Both the position numbers and the translations under genes were made by a program. Of a stretch of 39,951 nt of DNA, positions 14,911 to 24,800 are shown in pieces; within the stretch, counting starts at the first letter, position 1, and each line of letters starts with the position of its first letter. The DNA is taken from the NCBI GenBank assembly GCA_038527215.1, contig JBCBGC010000072.1, positions 1 through 39,951 on the forward strand, given 5' to 3'. The notes beneath the pieces are model-generated. The model was not told where the DNA came from. It saw only the letters and a list, made by a program, of their open reading frames with translations, and ran no database searches. The DNA comes from JAWPMV01 sp038527215 (GTDB lineage Bacteria; Bacteroidota; Bacteroidia; J057).

Positions 14911-16272
14911 GTGATGAGGACCAATAAAGAGTTGATTAGGAGCGAGTATATGAAGGAAGCTGCGGCAAAGACCTTAAAGGTTGGGCGTGCGGCTGCTTTT
15001 ATCGCGATTCCGGTTCTCACCATTTTCGCTGTCCAGGATTTGCTGGTGTATCACTTGAATGAAGCCTTGATCTGGCGGATTATCAGCCTGGTACCCTTCG
15101 TCCTTTTTCTCATCCTGGCTTTTACCCAATTCCGCCGCAATCCCCAATTGGCCATTCCTTTCAACGCCCTCAACATTCTGGGGATGATTGTAATGATGAG
15201 TGGATTGGTGTATGTGGTCTTCATTTTAAGCAATCCCCCGCTGAATCTTAAATACGGGGTGACCCTGGGCTATGCCGTAGCGCTTTTTATTTCCCTGATC
15301 ATCTCCGCTGGCGCCCGGCAGTACCTTCCCTATATCATCGTATTTCCATTGAGCATCCTGACGGTCGTCCTGATTTTCACCCAGGAAATGGAATTGAGTG
15401 ATTGGGCGTTTATGTCCAATATTTACATCGTGGCTATCGTGGTGATGGTCTTTTCTCATAACCAGGAGAAAAATGCGTTCAGGGATTTCGAGATGCGGCA
15501 GATCATTCAATCCCGTGAAGAAGAGCTCAGTTTTCAAAAGGACAAACTGGAACTGGCCAACCAGGAACTGCAAGCTTATAACTATTCCGTTTCTCACGAC
15601 CTGCGAAATCCTCTGCGTAGCATTTTGCTATATGCGACCTTTTTACGAAAGGACTTTGAGGAAAAACTTGGCATAAAAGATCAGGAGCATATCATCCGGA
15701 TCAAGGAAAGTGCCATGCAAATGAATCAGCTGATTGATGATATGTTGGCTTTCTCCAAGGTCGGCAACAAAGACCTTTTTCTCCAGATTTTGGATATGAA
15801 GGACCTTTTTCAAGAAGTCTTTGAGGAACTTATTCGCAGTGAATCAGATCGCCGCAATATCCGCTTCAATCTCACCGAGATAGAGGAGGCCTATGGAGAC
15901 AAAGCCATGATCCGGCAGGTCATTACCAATCTGCTATCCAACGCGCTTAAGTACACCCAAAAAGTAGAAAGGGCGGAAATTGAAATTAAAGGCTTTTGGC
16001 ACGGGGATGAATATGTCTATCAGGTCAAAGACAATGGGGTAGGATTTGATGCCAATCAAAGTGAAGAAATGTTCCGGGTCTTTCACCGCTTACATACCCC
16101 AGAGGAATTTGAAGGAAGTGGGGTAGGCTTAGCGATTGTACAAAAAATTGTCCAACGGCATAAAGGTCGGGTCTGGGCGTCTGGTAGCCGTGACCAAGGT
16201 GCTTCATTCTTCTTCTGCCTCCCCAAAGGACCCCGACAGCGAAGAGTAAACCAGGCCTCCATTTCTGCTTAG
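14911..16272 (+). CDS. Orphan membrane sensor histidine kinase
   Basis: A 453-residue protein. About six membrane helices occupy residues 22-190 without a large extracellular sensor domain. A short coiled-coil linker follows at about 195-222, then HisKA with the H-box SVSHDLRNPLRS and phospho-acceptor His229. The HATPase_c domain has an N-box (NLLSNALKYT), G1 (DNGVGF), F-box (FRVFHRLH) and G2 (GSGVGLAIVQ). All catalytic boxes are intact. The kinase domain has the layout of the phytochrome/NtrB-like kinases with the RVFHRLH motif. The signal is probably sensed in or near the membrane. No response regulator gene is adjacent: upstream is divergent pheT and downstream is aconitase, so the partner is elsewhere. 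The start at 14911 is chosen because the basic stretch before the first helix follows it. Confidence 0.93.
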   Translation: MMRTNKELIRSEYMKEAAAKTLKVGRAAAFIAIPVLTIFAVQDLLVYHLNEALIWRIISLVPFVLFLILAFTQFRRNPQLAIPFNALNILGMIVMMSGLVYVVFILSNPPLNLKYGVTLGYAVALFISLIISAGARQYLPYIIVFPLSILTVVLIFTQEMELSDWAFMSNIYIVAIVVMVFSHNQEKNAFRDFEMRQIIQSREEELSFQKDKLELANQELQAYNYSVSHDLRNPLRSILLYATFLRKDFEEKLGIKDQEHIIRIKESAMQMNQLIDDMLAFSKVGNKDLFLQILDMKDLFQEVFEELIRSESDRRNIRFNLTEIEEAYGDKAMIRQVITNLLSNALKYTQKVERAEIEIKGFWHGDEYVYQVKDNGVGFDANQSEEMFRVFHRLHTPEEFEGSGVGLAIVQKIVQRHKGRVWASGSRDQGASFFFCLPKGPRQRRVNQASISA

Positions 16273-16391
16273 AACTCCCTGTTCTTCGTATCTCTCATTA
16301 GAATTCCCTTAAATCCCTGATGTTCTGGCGATTTTTTTTGCTTTCCGTACATCTTCTGCTTATTCATATCGTATCTAAATAAGGAGTGGTG

Positions 16392-16399
16392 TACCTTTG
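16392..16399 (+). promoter_or_regulatory. -7 element of the aconitase gene
   Basis: TACCTTTG is an exact match to TAnnTTTG, 26 bp before the ATG at 16426, giving a leader of about 20 nt. No good TTG -33 box is present 19-21 nt upstream, so this promoter may need an activator. Confidence 0.5.
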
Positions 16400-16425
16400 C
16401 ACCCTCAAAGCAAATTATCTCCAAT

Positions 16426-18687
16426 ATGGCATTTGATCTTGATATGATTCAAAGCGTTTACGACCAGCTTCCCGGTCGAATCGCTGCTGCTCGGGATATG
16501 CTCGGGCGCCCCATGAACCTTACCGAAAAAATCCTTTATGCTCACCTGCACCCTGAGACTCCTCTTCAGGCCTATGAGCGAGGGAAGGCATATGTAGATT
16601 TTGCTCCTGATAGAGTCGCCATGCAGGACGCTACGGCCCAGATGGCCTTGCTCCAGTTCATGATGGCTGGCAAAAGTAAAGTAGCTGTTCCTTCTACCGT
16701 GCACTGTGATCACCTGATCCAGGCCAAAACAGGGGCGGCTGAAGATTTGGAAGCCGCGATCGAAACCAACCGTGAAGTATATGACTTCCTGGCGGATGTT
16801 TCTAATAAATATGGCCTGGGCTTCTGGAAGCCCGGTGCAGGGATCATCCACCAGGTAGTATTAGAAAACTACGCTTTCCCAGGTGGCATGATGATCGGTA
16901 CTGACTCCCACACGCCGAATGCCGGGGGATTGGGCATGGTGGCCATCGGAGTCGGTGGAGCTGATGCAGTAGATGTCATGGCGGGGATGGCCTGGGAATT
17001 GAAAATGCCTAAGGTAATAGGCGTACACCTTACGGGAACCCTGAATGGCTGGACTTCTCCTAAAGACGTGATCCTGAAAGTAGCCGGCATCCTGACGGTA
17101 AAAGGAGGGACGGGTGCGATTGTAGAATACTTTGGAGAAGGGGCCCGCTCTATGTCCTGTACCGGTAAAGGGACCATCTGCAACATGGGAGCAGAAATTG
17201 GCGCGACCACTTCTACTTTTGGATATGACGAGTCTATGGCTCGCTACCTCCGCTCTACGGACCGGGCCGAACTGGCTGAAATGGCGAACAAAGTAGCCGA
17301 GCACCTTACCGGAGATGCAGAGGCCTATGCCGATCCGCACACCTATTTCGATCAGGTGATCGAAATCAACCTCAGCGAGCTAGAGCCACACATCAACGGA
17401 CCTTTTACGCCGGACCTGGCCTGGCCACTGTCCAAATTCGCCGATGCGATCAAAGAAAATAACTATCCGCAGGAACTGCAGGTAGGGCTGATCGGTTCTT
17501 GCACCAACTCTTCTTACGAAGACCTGGACCGCGCTGCTTCTGTAGCCAAACAAGCCGTAGCCAAAGGCCTCAAGGCGCGCTCTGAATTCACCGTAACGCC
17601 GGGCTCAGAGCAGGTACGCTTCACCGTGGAGCGGGATGGACAGCTTTCTGCCTTTGAAGATATTGGGGGAGTCGTCCTGGCCAACGCCTGCGGACCTTGT
17701 ATCGGACAGTGGGCCCGTCATAATGACAACCCTGAGCAGCCGAACTCTATCATTACTTCTTTCAACCGAAACTTCGCCAAGCGGAACGACGGTAACCCGA
17801 ATACCAATGCCTTCGTGGCTTCACCCGAACTGGTAACGGCATTTGCCATCGCTGGCGACCTTACTTTCAATCCCCTGACCGACAAACTGGTCAACGATGA
17901 AGGACAGGAAGTGATGCTGGATCCTCCTTCCGGAGATGAACTACCAGCCCAGGGTTTTGATGTGCAAGACCGGGGCTTTATTTCTCCTATGGAGGATGGG
18001 AGTGGCATTGAAATTTCCGTGGCTGAAGGTTCTCAGCGTCTCGAACTGCTGACCCCTTTTGAGCCCTGGAACGGGGAAAACCTGACCGGACTGACGCTCT
18101 TTATTAAGGCCTTTGGAAAATGTACCACTGACCATATCTCTATGGCCGGTCCCTGGTTGCGCTACCGCGGCCACCTGGACAACATTTCCGGAAACCTTAT
18201 GCTAGGGGCCATCAATGCCTTCACCAAGAAAGCCAATTCTAAGAATCAGCTGACGGGGGCCTATGATGAAAACCCCAAAGTGGTACGGGCTTACAAAAAT
18301 GCCGGCATCCAGACGGTGATCATCGGGGACGAAAACTATGGAGAAGGTTCTTCCCGTGAGCATGCAGCCATGGAGCCTCGCCACATGGGCGTGAGAGCGG
18401 TGATTGTAAAATCTTTTGCCCGTATCCACGAAACCAACCTGAAAAAGCAAGGCATGCTGGGGCTGACTTTTGCCAATCCCGCTGACTACGACCTGATTCA
18501 GGAAGATGACAAGTTCGACATCCACATAGCCGATTTCGCGCCAGGCCAGCAAATCAAGGTGGTGGTTAACCACAGCGATGGCAGCAGCGATTCCTTTATG
18601 ACGAATCACACCTACAACCAGCAGCAGATCGACTGGTTCAAAGCCGGTAGCGCCTTGAACATGATCCGCGCGCAGGAAGGGGTGTAA
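16426..18687 (+). CDS. acn: Aconitate hydratase (mitochondrial-type)
   Basis: A 753-residue protein that converts citrate to isocitrate in the TCA cycle with a [4Fe-4S] cluster. The three cluster ligands are visible as Cys359 (GSCTNSSYED), Cys422 and Cys425 (NACGPCIGQW), matching the spacing in mitochondrial aconitase. The substrate loop GTDSHTPNAGGLGMVAIGVGG is present. The swivel domain carries GDENYGEGSSREHAAMEPRH and KSFARIHETNLKKQGML. Length matches the Bacteroidota/mitochondrial form rather than the roughly 890-residue AcnA/IRP form. The gene is monocistronic, with its own -7 box and a strong terminator at 18709. Its location beside respiratory genes makes metabolic sense but is probably not an operon link, since the next gene is convergent. 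Confidence 0.97.
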   Translation: MAFDLDMIQSVYDQLPGRIAAARDMLGRPMNLTEKILYAHLHPETPLQAYERGKAYVDFAPDRVAMQDATAQMALLQFMMAGKSKVAVPSTVHCDHLIQAKTGAAEDLEAAIETNREVYDFLADVSNKYGLGFWKPGAGIIHQVVLENYAFPGGMMIGTDSHTPNAGGLGMVAIGVGGADAVDVMAGMAWELKMPKVIGVHLTGTLNGWTSPKDVILKVAGILTVKGGTGAIVEYFGEGARSMSCTGKGTICNMGAEIGATTSTFGYDESMARYLRSTDRAELAEMANKVAEHLTGDAEAYADPHTYFDQVIEINLSELEPHINGPFTPDLAWPLSKFADAIKENNYPQELQVGLIGSCTNSSYEDLDRAASVAKQAVAKGLKARSEFTVTPGSEQVRFTVERDGQLSAFEDIGGVVLANACGPCIGQWARHNDNPEQPNSIITSFNRNFAKRNDGNPNTNAFVASPELVTAFAIAGDLTFNPLTDKLVNDEGQEVMLDPPSGDELPAQGFDVQDRGFISPMEDGSGIEISVAEGSQRLELLTPFEPWNGENLTGLTLFIKAFGKCTTDHISMAGPWLRYRGHLDNISGNLMLGAINAFTKKANSKNQLTGAYDENPKVVRAYKNAGIQTVIIGDENYGEGSSREHAAMEPRHMGVRAVIVKSFARIHETNLKKQGMLGLTFANPADYDLIQEDDKFDIHIADFAPGQQIKVVVNHSDGSSDSFMTNHTYNQQQIDWFKAGSALNMIRAQEGV

Positions 18688-18708
18688 GGCATCTTATATA
18701 AATTAAAC

Positions 18709-18749
18709 ATGAGTCATCCCGAATGTTGGGATGGCTCATTTTTTTTTTT
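18709..18749 (+). terminator. Intrinsic terminator of the aconitase gene
   Basis: ATGAGTCATCCC and GGGATGGCTCAT form a 12-bp stem with one G.U pair and a 7-nt loop, followed by eleven T. It begins 22 bp after the aconitase stop. Its left arm and loop are also the left end of a 20-bp inverted repeat pair (see the 18709-19054 entry). Confidence 0.9.
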
Positions 18750-18891
18750 GAAGAATTTTTTGAGACGGATAGGAAAGGGCCATTTTTCCTCCTGATGGTG
18801 AATGCTAACTTCTTCTCTAGTCCCGGCACCCCGGAAGCTTCTCCGACTGAAAGGAGGTGAGTTATCCGGGGCAAGGACTCCGTCAGCGATA

Positions 18892-18987
18892 TCTTCGGAG
18901 GTCTCTGCGATCCTTATGTAATCATGGAGACCCCGGATAAGGCATTTTCCCTGGTGGTCAAATGCCTTTCCGGGGTGACATATTTGT
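18892..18987 (+). repeat. Dispersed structured repeat, copy A
   Basis: A 96-bp unit that recurs at 39740-39835 (about 84 of 96 positions identical by eye, no gaps) and at 39877-39951 (cut by the window). It contains an invariant block of about 30 bp starting TTATGTAATCATGG and a long hairpin: 18931-18937 pairs with 18969-18975, and 18939-18947 with 18960-18968, with one bulged T and a 12-nt loop. A weaker hairpin GGTCTC...GAGACC lies just upstream. Confidence 0.85.
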
Positions 18988-19075
18988 GAGTGGTTAAGGT
19001 TTCAAGAAGCGTTTTGATGGAATCTTGGCTTACTCAACATTCGGGATGACTCATATTTTTCATACATCAAAGTTC

Positions 19076-20044
19076 CTATTTCAAACGGCTGGCAATCTCG
19101 TCCATGATGGTCGCGGCATGGGCGATGGAGTTTTCGATAAACCATTTATTGGTGTACATGCCCCCGCAGACCGTTCCAGCCAGGAAGAGATTCGGCAGAT
19201 TGGATTCAAAGGTTTGTTCGTTTCGGTCGGGAATTTTGCCCTCATCCTCCGACGTACACACCCCTACCTGCTCCAGAAAAGAATAATCCGGGCGAAAGCC
19301 GGTCATGGCCAGCACAAAATCATTTTCAAGGGTCAAGATGCCCTCAGGGGTTTGAATGTCTACCTCGGTAAGCCGTACCGCCGTTAGCCTGCTTTGAAAA
19401 TGGGCGGTGATAGAGCCCTCCTTGATCCGATTCTCAATGTCCGGCTTCACCCAGTACTTTACCCGATGGCTCAGGGCTTCTCCGCGATGCACCAGGCATA
19501 CCTCCGCTCCTTTGCGCCAGGTTTCCAGGGCTGCATCTACCGCTGAGTTTGCGGCGCCTACTACCACCACTTTTTGATCCGCGTATAGATGAGGTTCGTC
19601 ATAATAGTGTTTCACCTTGGGCAGCTCTTCGCCAGGAATGCCCAAAGGATTCGGATGATCATAAAAACCGGTGGCTACCACTACGGTGCGCGCCTGGTAG
19701 CGGCCTTTCTCACTGAGAATTTGATATCCCTCCCCTTCCGCCTGAATCCGGGTAACGCGCTCGTAGGTATGGACCGGGAGGTGGAAGTGCTGCTTGACCC
19801 GTCGATAATACTCCAGGGCCTCACGCCGGGTAGGTTTGGTGGTATGGGAGACAAAAGGCACCTTGCCAATCTCGATGCGCTGGGAGGTGGAGAAAAAAGT
19901 CATGTTGATGGGATAATGGTAAATGGAATTTACCAGACACCCTTTCTCTATAATGAGGAAAGACAGCCCACGTTGCTGTGCTTCGATTCCGCAAGCCAGA
20001 CCAATCGGACCGGCCCCAATAATGATGACATCATACGTATTCAT
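19076..20044 (-). CDS. YpdA-family FAD/NAD(P)-dependent reductase (putative bacillithiol disulfide reductase)
   Basis: A 322-residue flavoprotein. The FAD dinucleotide-binding motif is at the N-terminus (VIIIGAGPIGLACG, Gly10/12/15), the second Rossmann motif for NAD(P)H is VVVVGAANSAVDAA (about 165-178), the ATG-type motif VVVATGFYDHPN is present, and a C-terminal LFLAGTVCGG FAD contact follows. The segment NSIYHYPINMTFFSTSQRIEIG is typical of YpdA, the reductase of oxidised bacillithiol in the cytosol. It lacks the CxxC of thioredoxin reductase, as YpdA does. Start at 20044 is chosen because the beta-strand of the FAD fold begins there and a -7 box (20078-20085) lies downstream of the longer candidate start at 20155. 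No bacillithiol synthesis genes are in the window, so the thiol substrate is inferred from family only. Confidence 0.88.
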   Translation of the reverse strand: MNTYDVIIIGAGPIGLACGIEAQQRGLSFLIIEKGCLVNSIYHYPINMTFFSTSQRIEIGKVPFVSHTTKPTRREALEYYRRVKQHFHLPVHTYERVTRIQAEGEGYQILSEKGRYQARTVVVATGFYDHPNPLGIPGEELPKVKHYYDEPHLYADQKVVVVGAANSAVDAALETWRKGAEVCLVHRGEALSHRVKYWVKPDIENRIKEGSITAHFQSRLTAVRLTEVDIQTPEGILTLENDFVLAMTGFRPDYSFLEQVGVCTSEDEGKIPDRNEQTFESNLPNLFLAGTVCGGMYTNKWFIENSIAHAATIMDEIASRLK

Positions 20045-20077
20045 ATCCGCTTTTCTACTTGAAATCAAACTGCTTGT

Positions 20078-20085
20078 GCAAGTTA
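20078..20085 (-). promoter_or_regulatory. -7 element of the YpdA-like gene
   Basis: On the minus strand TAACTTGC, identical to the -7 box of the act operon. It implies a leader of about 27 nt and decides the start at 20044. Confidence 0.45.
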
Positions 20086-20155
20086 CCAGCTGAAAGCCGG
20101 GAGAGGAAGTCTTCGCAGGGAAAAAGCCTTCAGTCAGGCTGTAAGTTTTCTGCAT

Positions 20156-20593
20156 GATGTGATCGCGAATTTGCCCCTTTCCGGCTTCTTTCCATATTCC
20201 GAATGATTTTTGTCAGTTAGGCCGATGATTTCCATAACATTCCCTAATTTGGCCCTTTAATAGGCACTTTTCTGGAGGTAAGGAACTGGGGAAAAGAGGG
20301 AGGAGAGCCAGAATTTGAGCCCATCTTGTCCTAGACTGGGATTGCTTGAAAACCAACCGGTTATTCAGGCAAGAGACCATTTTTTTTCTCCGAAATATCC
20401 TTCTTGTATTCTCCTAAATAAAAGCTAATTTAGAACGATTCTAAATGTATCCAGTGTAGGAATTCTTTCTATGCTGCGGCTTTGAAGAAAATAGGGAGTG
20501 TTTTAACTTGCGGGCCGAAATATAGAGTAAATTCACTATGTTTTCATCTCAACGTAGAGTTGGGAACAGCATGTCTACAATTAGAGAATCAAT
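20156..20593. other. Intergenic region upstream of the act-cox cluster
   Basis: With the corrected start of the divergent flavoprotein gene the gap is about 550 bp. The last 115 bp hold the actA promoter and leader. The rest (about 20160-20470) is AT-rich with several short TTTG/CCAA motifs but no convincing ORF, hairpin terminator or tRNA. It has room for regulator binding sites controlling the respiratory cluster. Confidence 0.5.
20481..20511 (+). promoter_or_regulatory. Promoter of the act-cox respiratory cluster (TTTG-N19-TAACTTGC)
   Basis: TTTG at 20481-20484, a 19-nt spacer and TAACTTGC at 20504-20511 fit the Bacteroidota promoter pattern. The start would be near 20518, giving a leader of about 75 nt before actA, longer than for other genes here. 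Confidence 0.6.
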
Positions 20594-21832
20594 ATGAGAT
20601 ATATGTCTAGGCTTCGTTACCTCTTAATCGCGAGCCTGCTGTTATTTGTCTCTTCCATCACATCCCTTCACGCCCAGCCTTCCGCTGAGCAAGGTAAGGC
20701 CCTTTTTCAGCAATGTACTGCATGTCATGCCCTTCAGCGTAAGGGTATCGGTCCTGCTTTGATGGGGGTTAACGCAAAATATGCCGGGGATGAGGAATGG
20801 TTGTACAGCTGGATTCGCAATGCCCCAGCCCTGGTTGCTGCAGGAGATCCTAAAGCAGTTGCGCTGCGGTCGCAGTATCCCTCTTTGATGCAGGCTTTTC
20901 CTACCTTAACGGATGACCAAATCGGTTCCATTCTTCTCTATATAGGAGCAGAAACCGAGCGGATTAACACTGCTGATCCTGAACCGGAAGGTCCGGTAAA
21001 TAAAGGCGATTCTGCCATTGATCCTTCCTTGTACTATACCTTACTGGCGTTGGTAGGGGCGCTGCTATTGATCGCCCTGGTTCTGGTGGTCATTACAGCC
21101 ACCCTGGTATCTGCCGTACGGGCCAAGGAACAGAAGGAAGATCTGACCTTCGGTGATATCATGAGCCGCACCAAGGCGATGTTGCAGAATCAGTTTGTGA
21201 TTACGGCCATTACCATCTTTGTCTTGGTAGGAGGTACCGCTAAGTGGATTGTGGAAGCCCGGACGATTTCGTTGCACCAGGGATATATGCCCGAGCAACC
21301 GATCGCCTTTAGCCACAAACTTCACGCAGGCGAATACGAGATCGACTGTCAGTATTGCCACACAGGTGCCAGCAAGTCCAAAAACAGCTGGATTCCTTCT
21401 GCTAATGTGTGTATGAATTGCCACAAAGCGATTTACAATCGCGCAGACAAGGCCAATCGTCATCCTGATGCTAAGGGAGAGAATGATGTTTCTCCGGAGA
21501 TTGCCAAAATCTACGAGGCTGTAGGATGGGATCCTGAGAACTACGCTTATATTGAAGACTATAAGCAAAAACCCATTGAGTGGATAAGGATTCACAACTT
21601 ACCTGACCACGCATACTTCAACCATGCCCAACACGTAACCGTAGGAGGGCAGGAATGCCAGACGTGTCACGGCGAAGTACAAGAAATGGAAGTGGTGTAT
21701 CAATACTCTGATCTAGGCATGGGTTGGTGTATTTCTTGCCACCGTAACGAAAAAGTTAAAATTAAAGGCGAACCTACAGAGGACACTGTAGAAGACATGG
21801 GTGGACTTAACTGTGCCCGGTGCCATTATTAA
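20594..21832 (+). CDS. actA: Alternative Complex III subunit ActA, hexaheme cytochrome c
   Basis: A 412-residue periplasmic/membrane cytochrome. A signal peptide (to LHAQ, about 28) is followed by a class I monoheme domain with CTACH, a distal Met region around MQAFPTLTDDQ, and two membrane segments near 145-170 and 200-217. A multiheme domain (about 225-412) has CQYCH, CMNCH, CQTCH, CISCH and CARCH. That is six CxxCH motifs, against five in the Rhodothermus protein. The extra one is the fused N-terminal domain, which I recall as usual in Bacteroidota. ActA takes electrons from the ActB iron-sulfur chain and passes them on, probably by its mobile monoheme domain, to CuA of the oxidase encoded downstream. 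It is the first gene of the cluster, 44 bp before actB. ATG 20594 and 20603 are both possible starts; either gives a working signal peptide. Confidence 0.95.
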   Translation: MRYMSRLRYLLIASLLLFVSSITSLHAQPSAEQGKALFQQCTACHALQRKGIGPALMGVNAKYAGDEEWLYSWIRNAPALVAAGDPKAVALRSQYPSLMQAFPTLTDDQIGSILLYIGAETERINTADPEPEGPVNKGDSAIDPSLYYTLLALVGALLLIALVLVVITATLVSAVRAKEQKEDLTFGDIMSRTKAMLQNQFVITAITIFVLVGGTAKWIVEARTISLHQGYMPEQPIAFSHKLHAGEYEIDCQYCHTGASKSKNSWIPSANVCMNCHKAIYNRADKANRHPDAKGENDVSPEIAKIYEAVGWDPENYAYIEDYKQKPIEWIRIHNLPDHAYFNHAQHVTVGGQECQTCHGEVQEMEVVYQYSDLGMGWCISCHRNEKVKIKGEPTEDTVEDMGGLNCARCHY

Positions 21833-21876
21833 TCTTCAAAAAAAAGAGGGTCCCCCTCTATAATGAATAAACTAGC

Positions 21877-24800
21877 ATGAAGCAGCCTAAACATTGGATT
21901 GGCTTAGAGCAGTTGGAAAACAGCCCAGTTTATCATGAAAATAACGGGCGTGAATTCCCGACTGACATCTCGCTGGAAGATAGTCTTGAAAATACCACCG
22001 AAGAAAGCTTGAACGTTAAGGCCAGTCGGCGGGATTTCATGAAGTTAATGGGTTTTGGGATTACTGCCGCCACCCTTTCTGCCTGTGCGGAAGGGGCGCT
22101 GAAAAAGGCGATTCCTTACGTAGAAAAGCCTGGGGATATCATCCCTGGCGTAGCAAACTGGTATGCCTCTACCTCCCCTACCGGGAACCCTGTTCTTGTA
22201 AAAACCCGGGAAGGTCGACCAATCAAGATCGAAGGGAACCTGGAATCCGAATTCAACCAGGGAGGAACCAGTGCAATAGACCAAGCCACGGTTCTGAATC
22301 TGTATGATATGGATCGGGCTAAGAACCCTAAAAGAGGAGATGGATTTGCCGCTTGGGGAGATATCGATAAAGAAATCATTGAGAAGCTAGGTGAAATTGC
22401 CGCCAATGGAGGGAAGGTCAGGGTGCTTTCAAAAACCATCAATAGTCCTTCTACTCGTCAGCTAATTGAGGACTTCCTGGAGCCATTTGGTGAGAATGGA
22501 ACGCATGTGACCTATGATGCACTTTCCGCTTCGGCTATTTCAAAGGCACATGAGATGGATTTCGGCGTCAAGGCTATTCCGTCTTATGAGTTGCAGAAGG
22601 CTAAAGTAATCGCATCTTTTTCCTGCGATTTCCTGGGAGGCTGGATTTCTCCGGTAGAGCTTTCTCATAAATATACCGCTCAACGTAGCCCGGACTGGGA
22701 GAAAAATCCTGATCCATCTACGCATTGGATGTCTCGACACTTCCAGATCGAATCCATCATGTCTCTGACTGGTGCCAATGCAGACCTGCGGTTCCCGATT
22801 GAACCTTATGCTGAGGGAGCAGCGCTGCTTTCTTTGTTTAATAAGGTTGCTCGTATCCTGGGCCGTCCTACCTTGCCTGGCGTTTCAGACTTTAACGTAG
22901 CAGGAAATCAGTTGGACAAAATCGCGCAGGAACTGGCCGCTTGTAAGGACCCCAACACCGGAGTAGGTTCTTCTTTGGTCATTTGTGGAACCAATGATGT
23001 GGCTACTCAGCAGGTGGTCAATGGATTAAATGAAATGCTCGGAAATTATGGTTCAACCATTGACCTGGCGAATCCATTCCAACTTCGTCAGGGTGATGAC
23101 GAAGCCATGGCTGGCTTAGTAGCAGAATTAGGTGATCTGGATGCCTTGATTCTCTACAATGCCAACCCTGTTTATGAAACGCCTTATGCCGCGGAATTTG
23201 AAGCCGCACTTAAAAATATCGGATTAACGATTTCTTTTGCGCAAAAAGCGGATGAATCAGCTATCCATTGTGGATACCACACGCCTGACCATAATTTCCT
23301 GGAATCTTGGGGAGATGCTACTCAAAATGCTCGCTTCTTCAGTCTCCAGCAGCCGGTTATCAACCCTATCTACAGTACTCGTCAGGCTCAGGATTCTCTC
23401 CTGAAGTGGTCGGGTAGCGAAAGCACCTACCTCAATTACCTTAAGCAATACTGGAGAGATAATCATTTCAGCAGCGATGCCTCTGATCAGGATGCCGCTT
23501 TCCGTGCATACTGGAACGATCTGGTGCGGAGAGGTGTCATGCATCTTCCTTTGGCTGAAGTCTCGCCCACCTATGATGGTAGTGGGATGGCGCAGGCTGC
23601 TTCTGCCCTGACTACCCGCCATAACAATGGAAGTGGCTTAAGCCTGGTAGCCTATGAAAAAGTGGCGCAGGGAGACGGGACCTATGCCAATAACCCTTGG
23701 CTGCAGGAAATGTCTGACCCCATCACCCGGATTGCCTGGGATGACTACCTCACAGTTTCTGTGGCCTATGCGACGGAAAATAACCTGGAGGAAGGACAAT
23801 ATGTAGACATAACGGTACCTGGTTTGTCTGAGCCCATGACACTTCCCGTCATGATTCAACCTGGACAAGCTATGAACACCTTGGCACTGGCCCTTGGATA
23901 TGGTAGAACAGCCGCTGGCAAAGTGGCAGAAAAGTCCATCGGAGCCAATGCCTACACTATTACTTCTTTCAAAGATGGGGCTGTTTCCTTTACAGCCTCA
24001 GGTGCCTCCATCAGCCCCAATGGCGCTGATAAATACGAATTCCCCAAAGTTCAGACACATGACCTCCTGTACGATCCTAAAATCGGGAGACTTTATGGAG
24101 ATGACTTTGACCGGACAGATGCTATTGTCAAAGAAGCTGCCTTAGGATATTATAAGGATAAGAGTGAGGAGAATAACCCATTCCGGGAATCCCTCAACGA
24201 ATATAAAGCCAAAAAGAAGCACTTGGTCAGCCTTTGGGAATCCCACTTTAAGGATCCTCAGAATGGAAAAAATATCCACTGGGCAATGGCCATCGACTTA
24301 AATAAGTGTACCGGATGCGGGGCATGTGTCGTAAGCTGCCAAGCGGAGAACAACATTCCAGTGGTGGGAAAAGACGAAGTGCGTCGCCGCCGGGAAATGC
24401 ATTGGATTCGGATCGACCGCTACTATAGCGGATCTCCTGACAATCCTGATGTGGTTTTCCAGCCTATGATGTGCCAACACTGTGATAATGCTCCTTGTGA
24501 GACGGTGTGCCCAGTCTTGGCTACCATTCACAGTAATGAAGGACTGAACCAGATGACCTACAACCGTTGTGTAGGTACCCGCTACTGTGCCAACAACTGT
24601 CCGTACAAAGTTCGTCGCTTCAACTGGTTGAACTACACCAATACGGACACTTTTAAAGATATCAACCCAGCGCACGAGTCCAACCCTGTTGGCCGCCTGG
24701 TACTGAATCCAGATGTAACTGTCCGATTCCGTGGAGTAATGGAGAAGTGTACCTTCTGTGTCCAACGACTCCAGGAAGCAAAACTCCGGGCCAAAATCAA

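Larger units (their letters stand above)
18709..19054. repeat. 346-bp intergenic segment bounded by 20-bp perfect inverted repeats
   Basis: The sequence at 18709-18728 (ATGAGTCATCCCGAATGTTG) recurs as an exact reverse complement at 19035-19054. The segment lies between the convergent aconitase and flavoprotein genes and has no ORF of note. Inside it are two hairpins of the type CCCCGGA...TCCGGGG (18829-18871 and 18931-18975), the second belonging to the dispersed repeat described separately. A MITE-like element or a composite of intergenic palindromes are both possible. I see no clear target-site duplication. Confidence 0.6.

Noticed and set aside
20045..20155. N-terminal extension of the YpdA-like protein from a start at 20155
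   Set aside because: The extension has no homology-like pattern, lies upstream of a good -7 box and precedes the FAD-binding strand that normally opens the protein.
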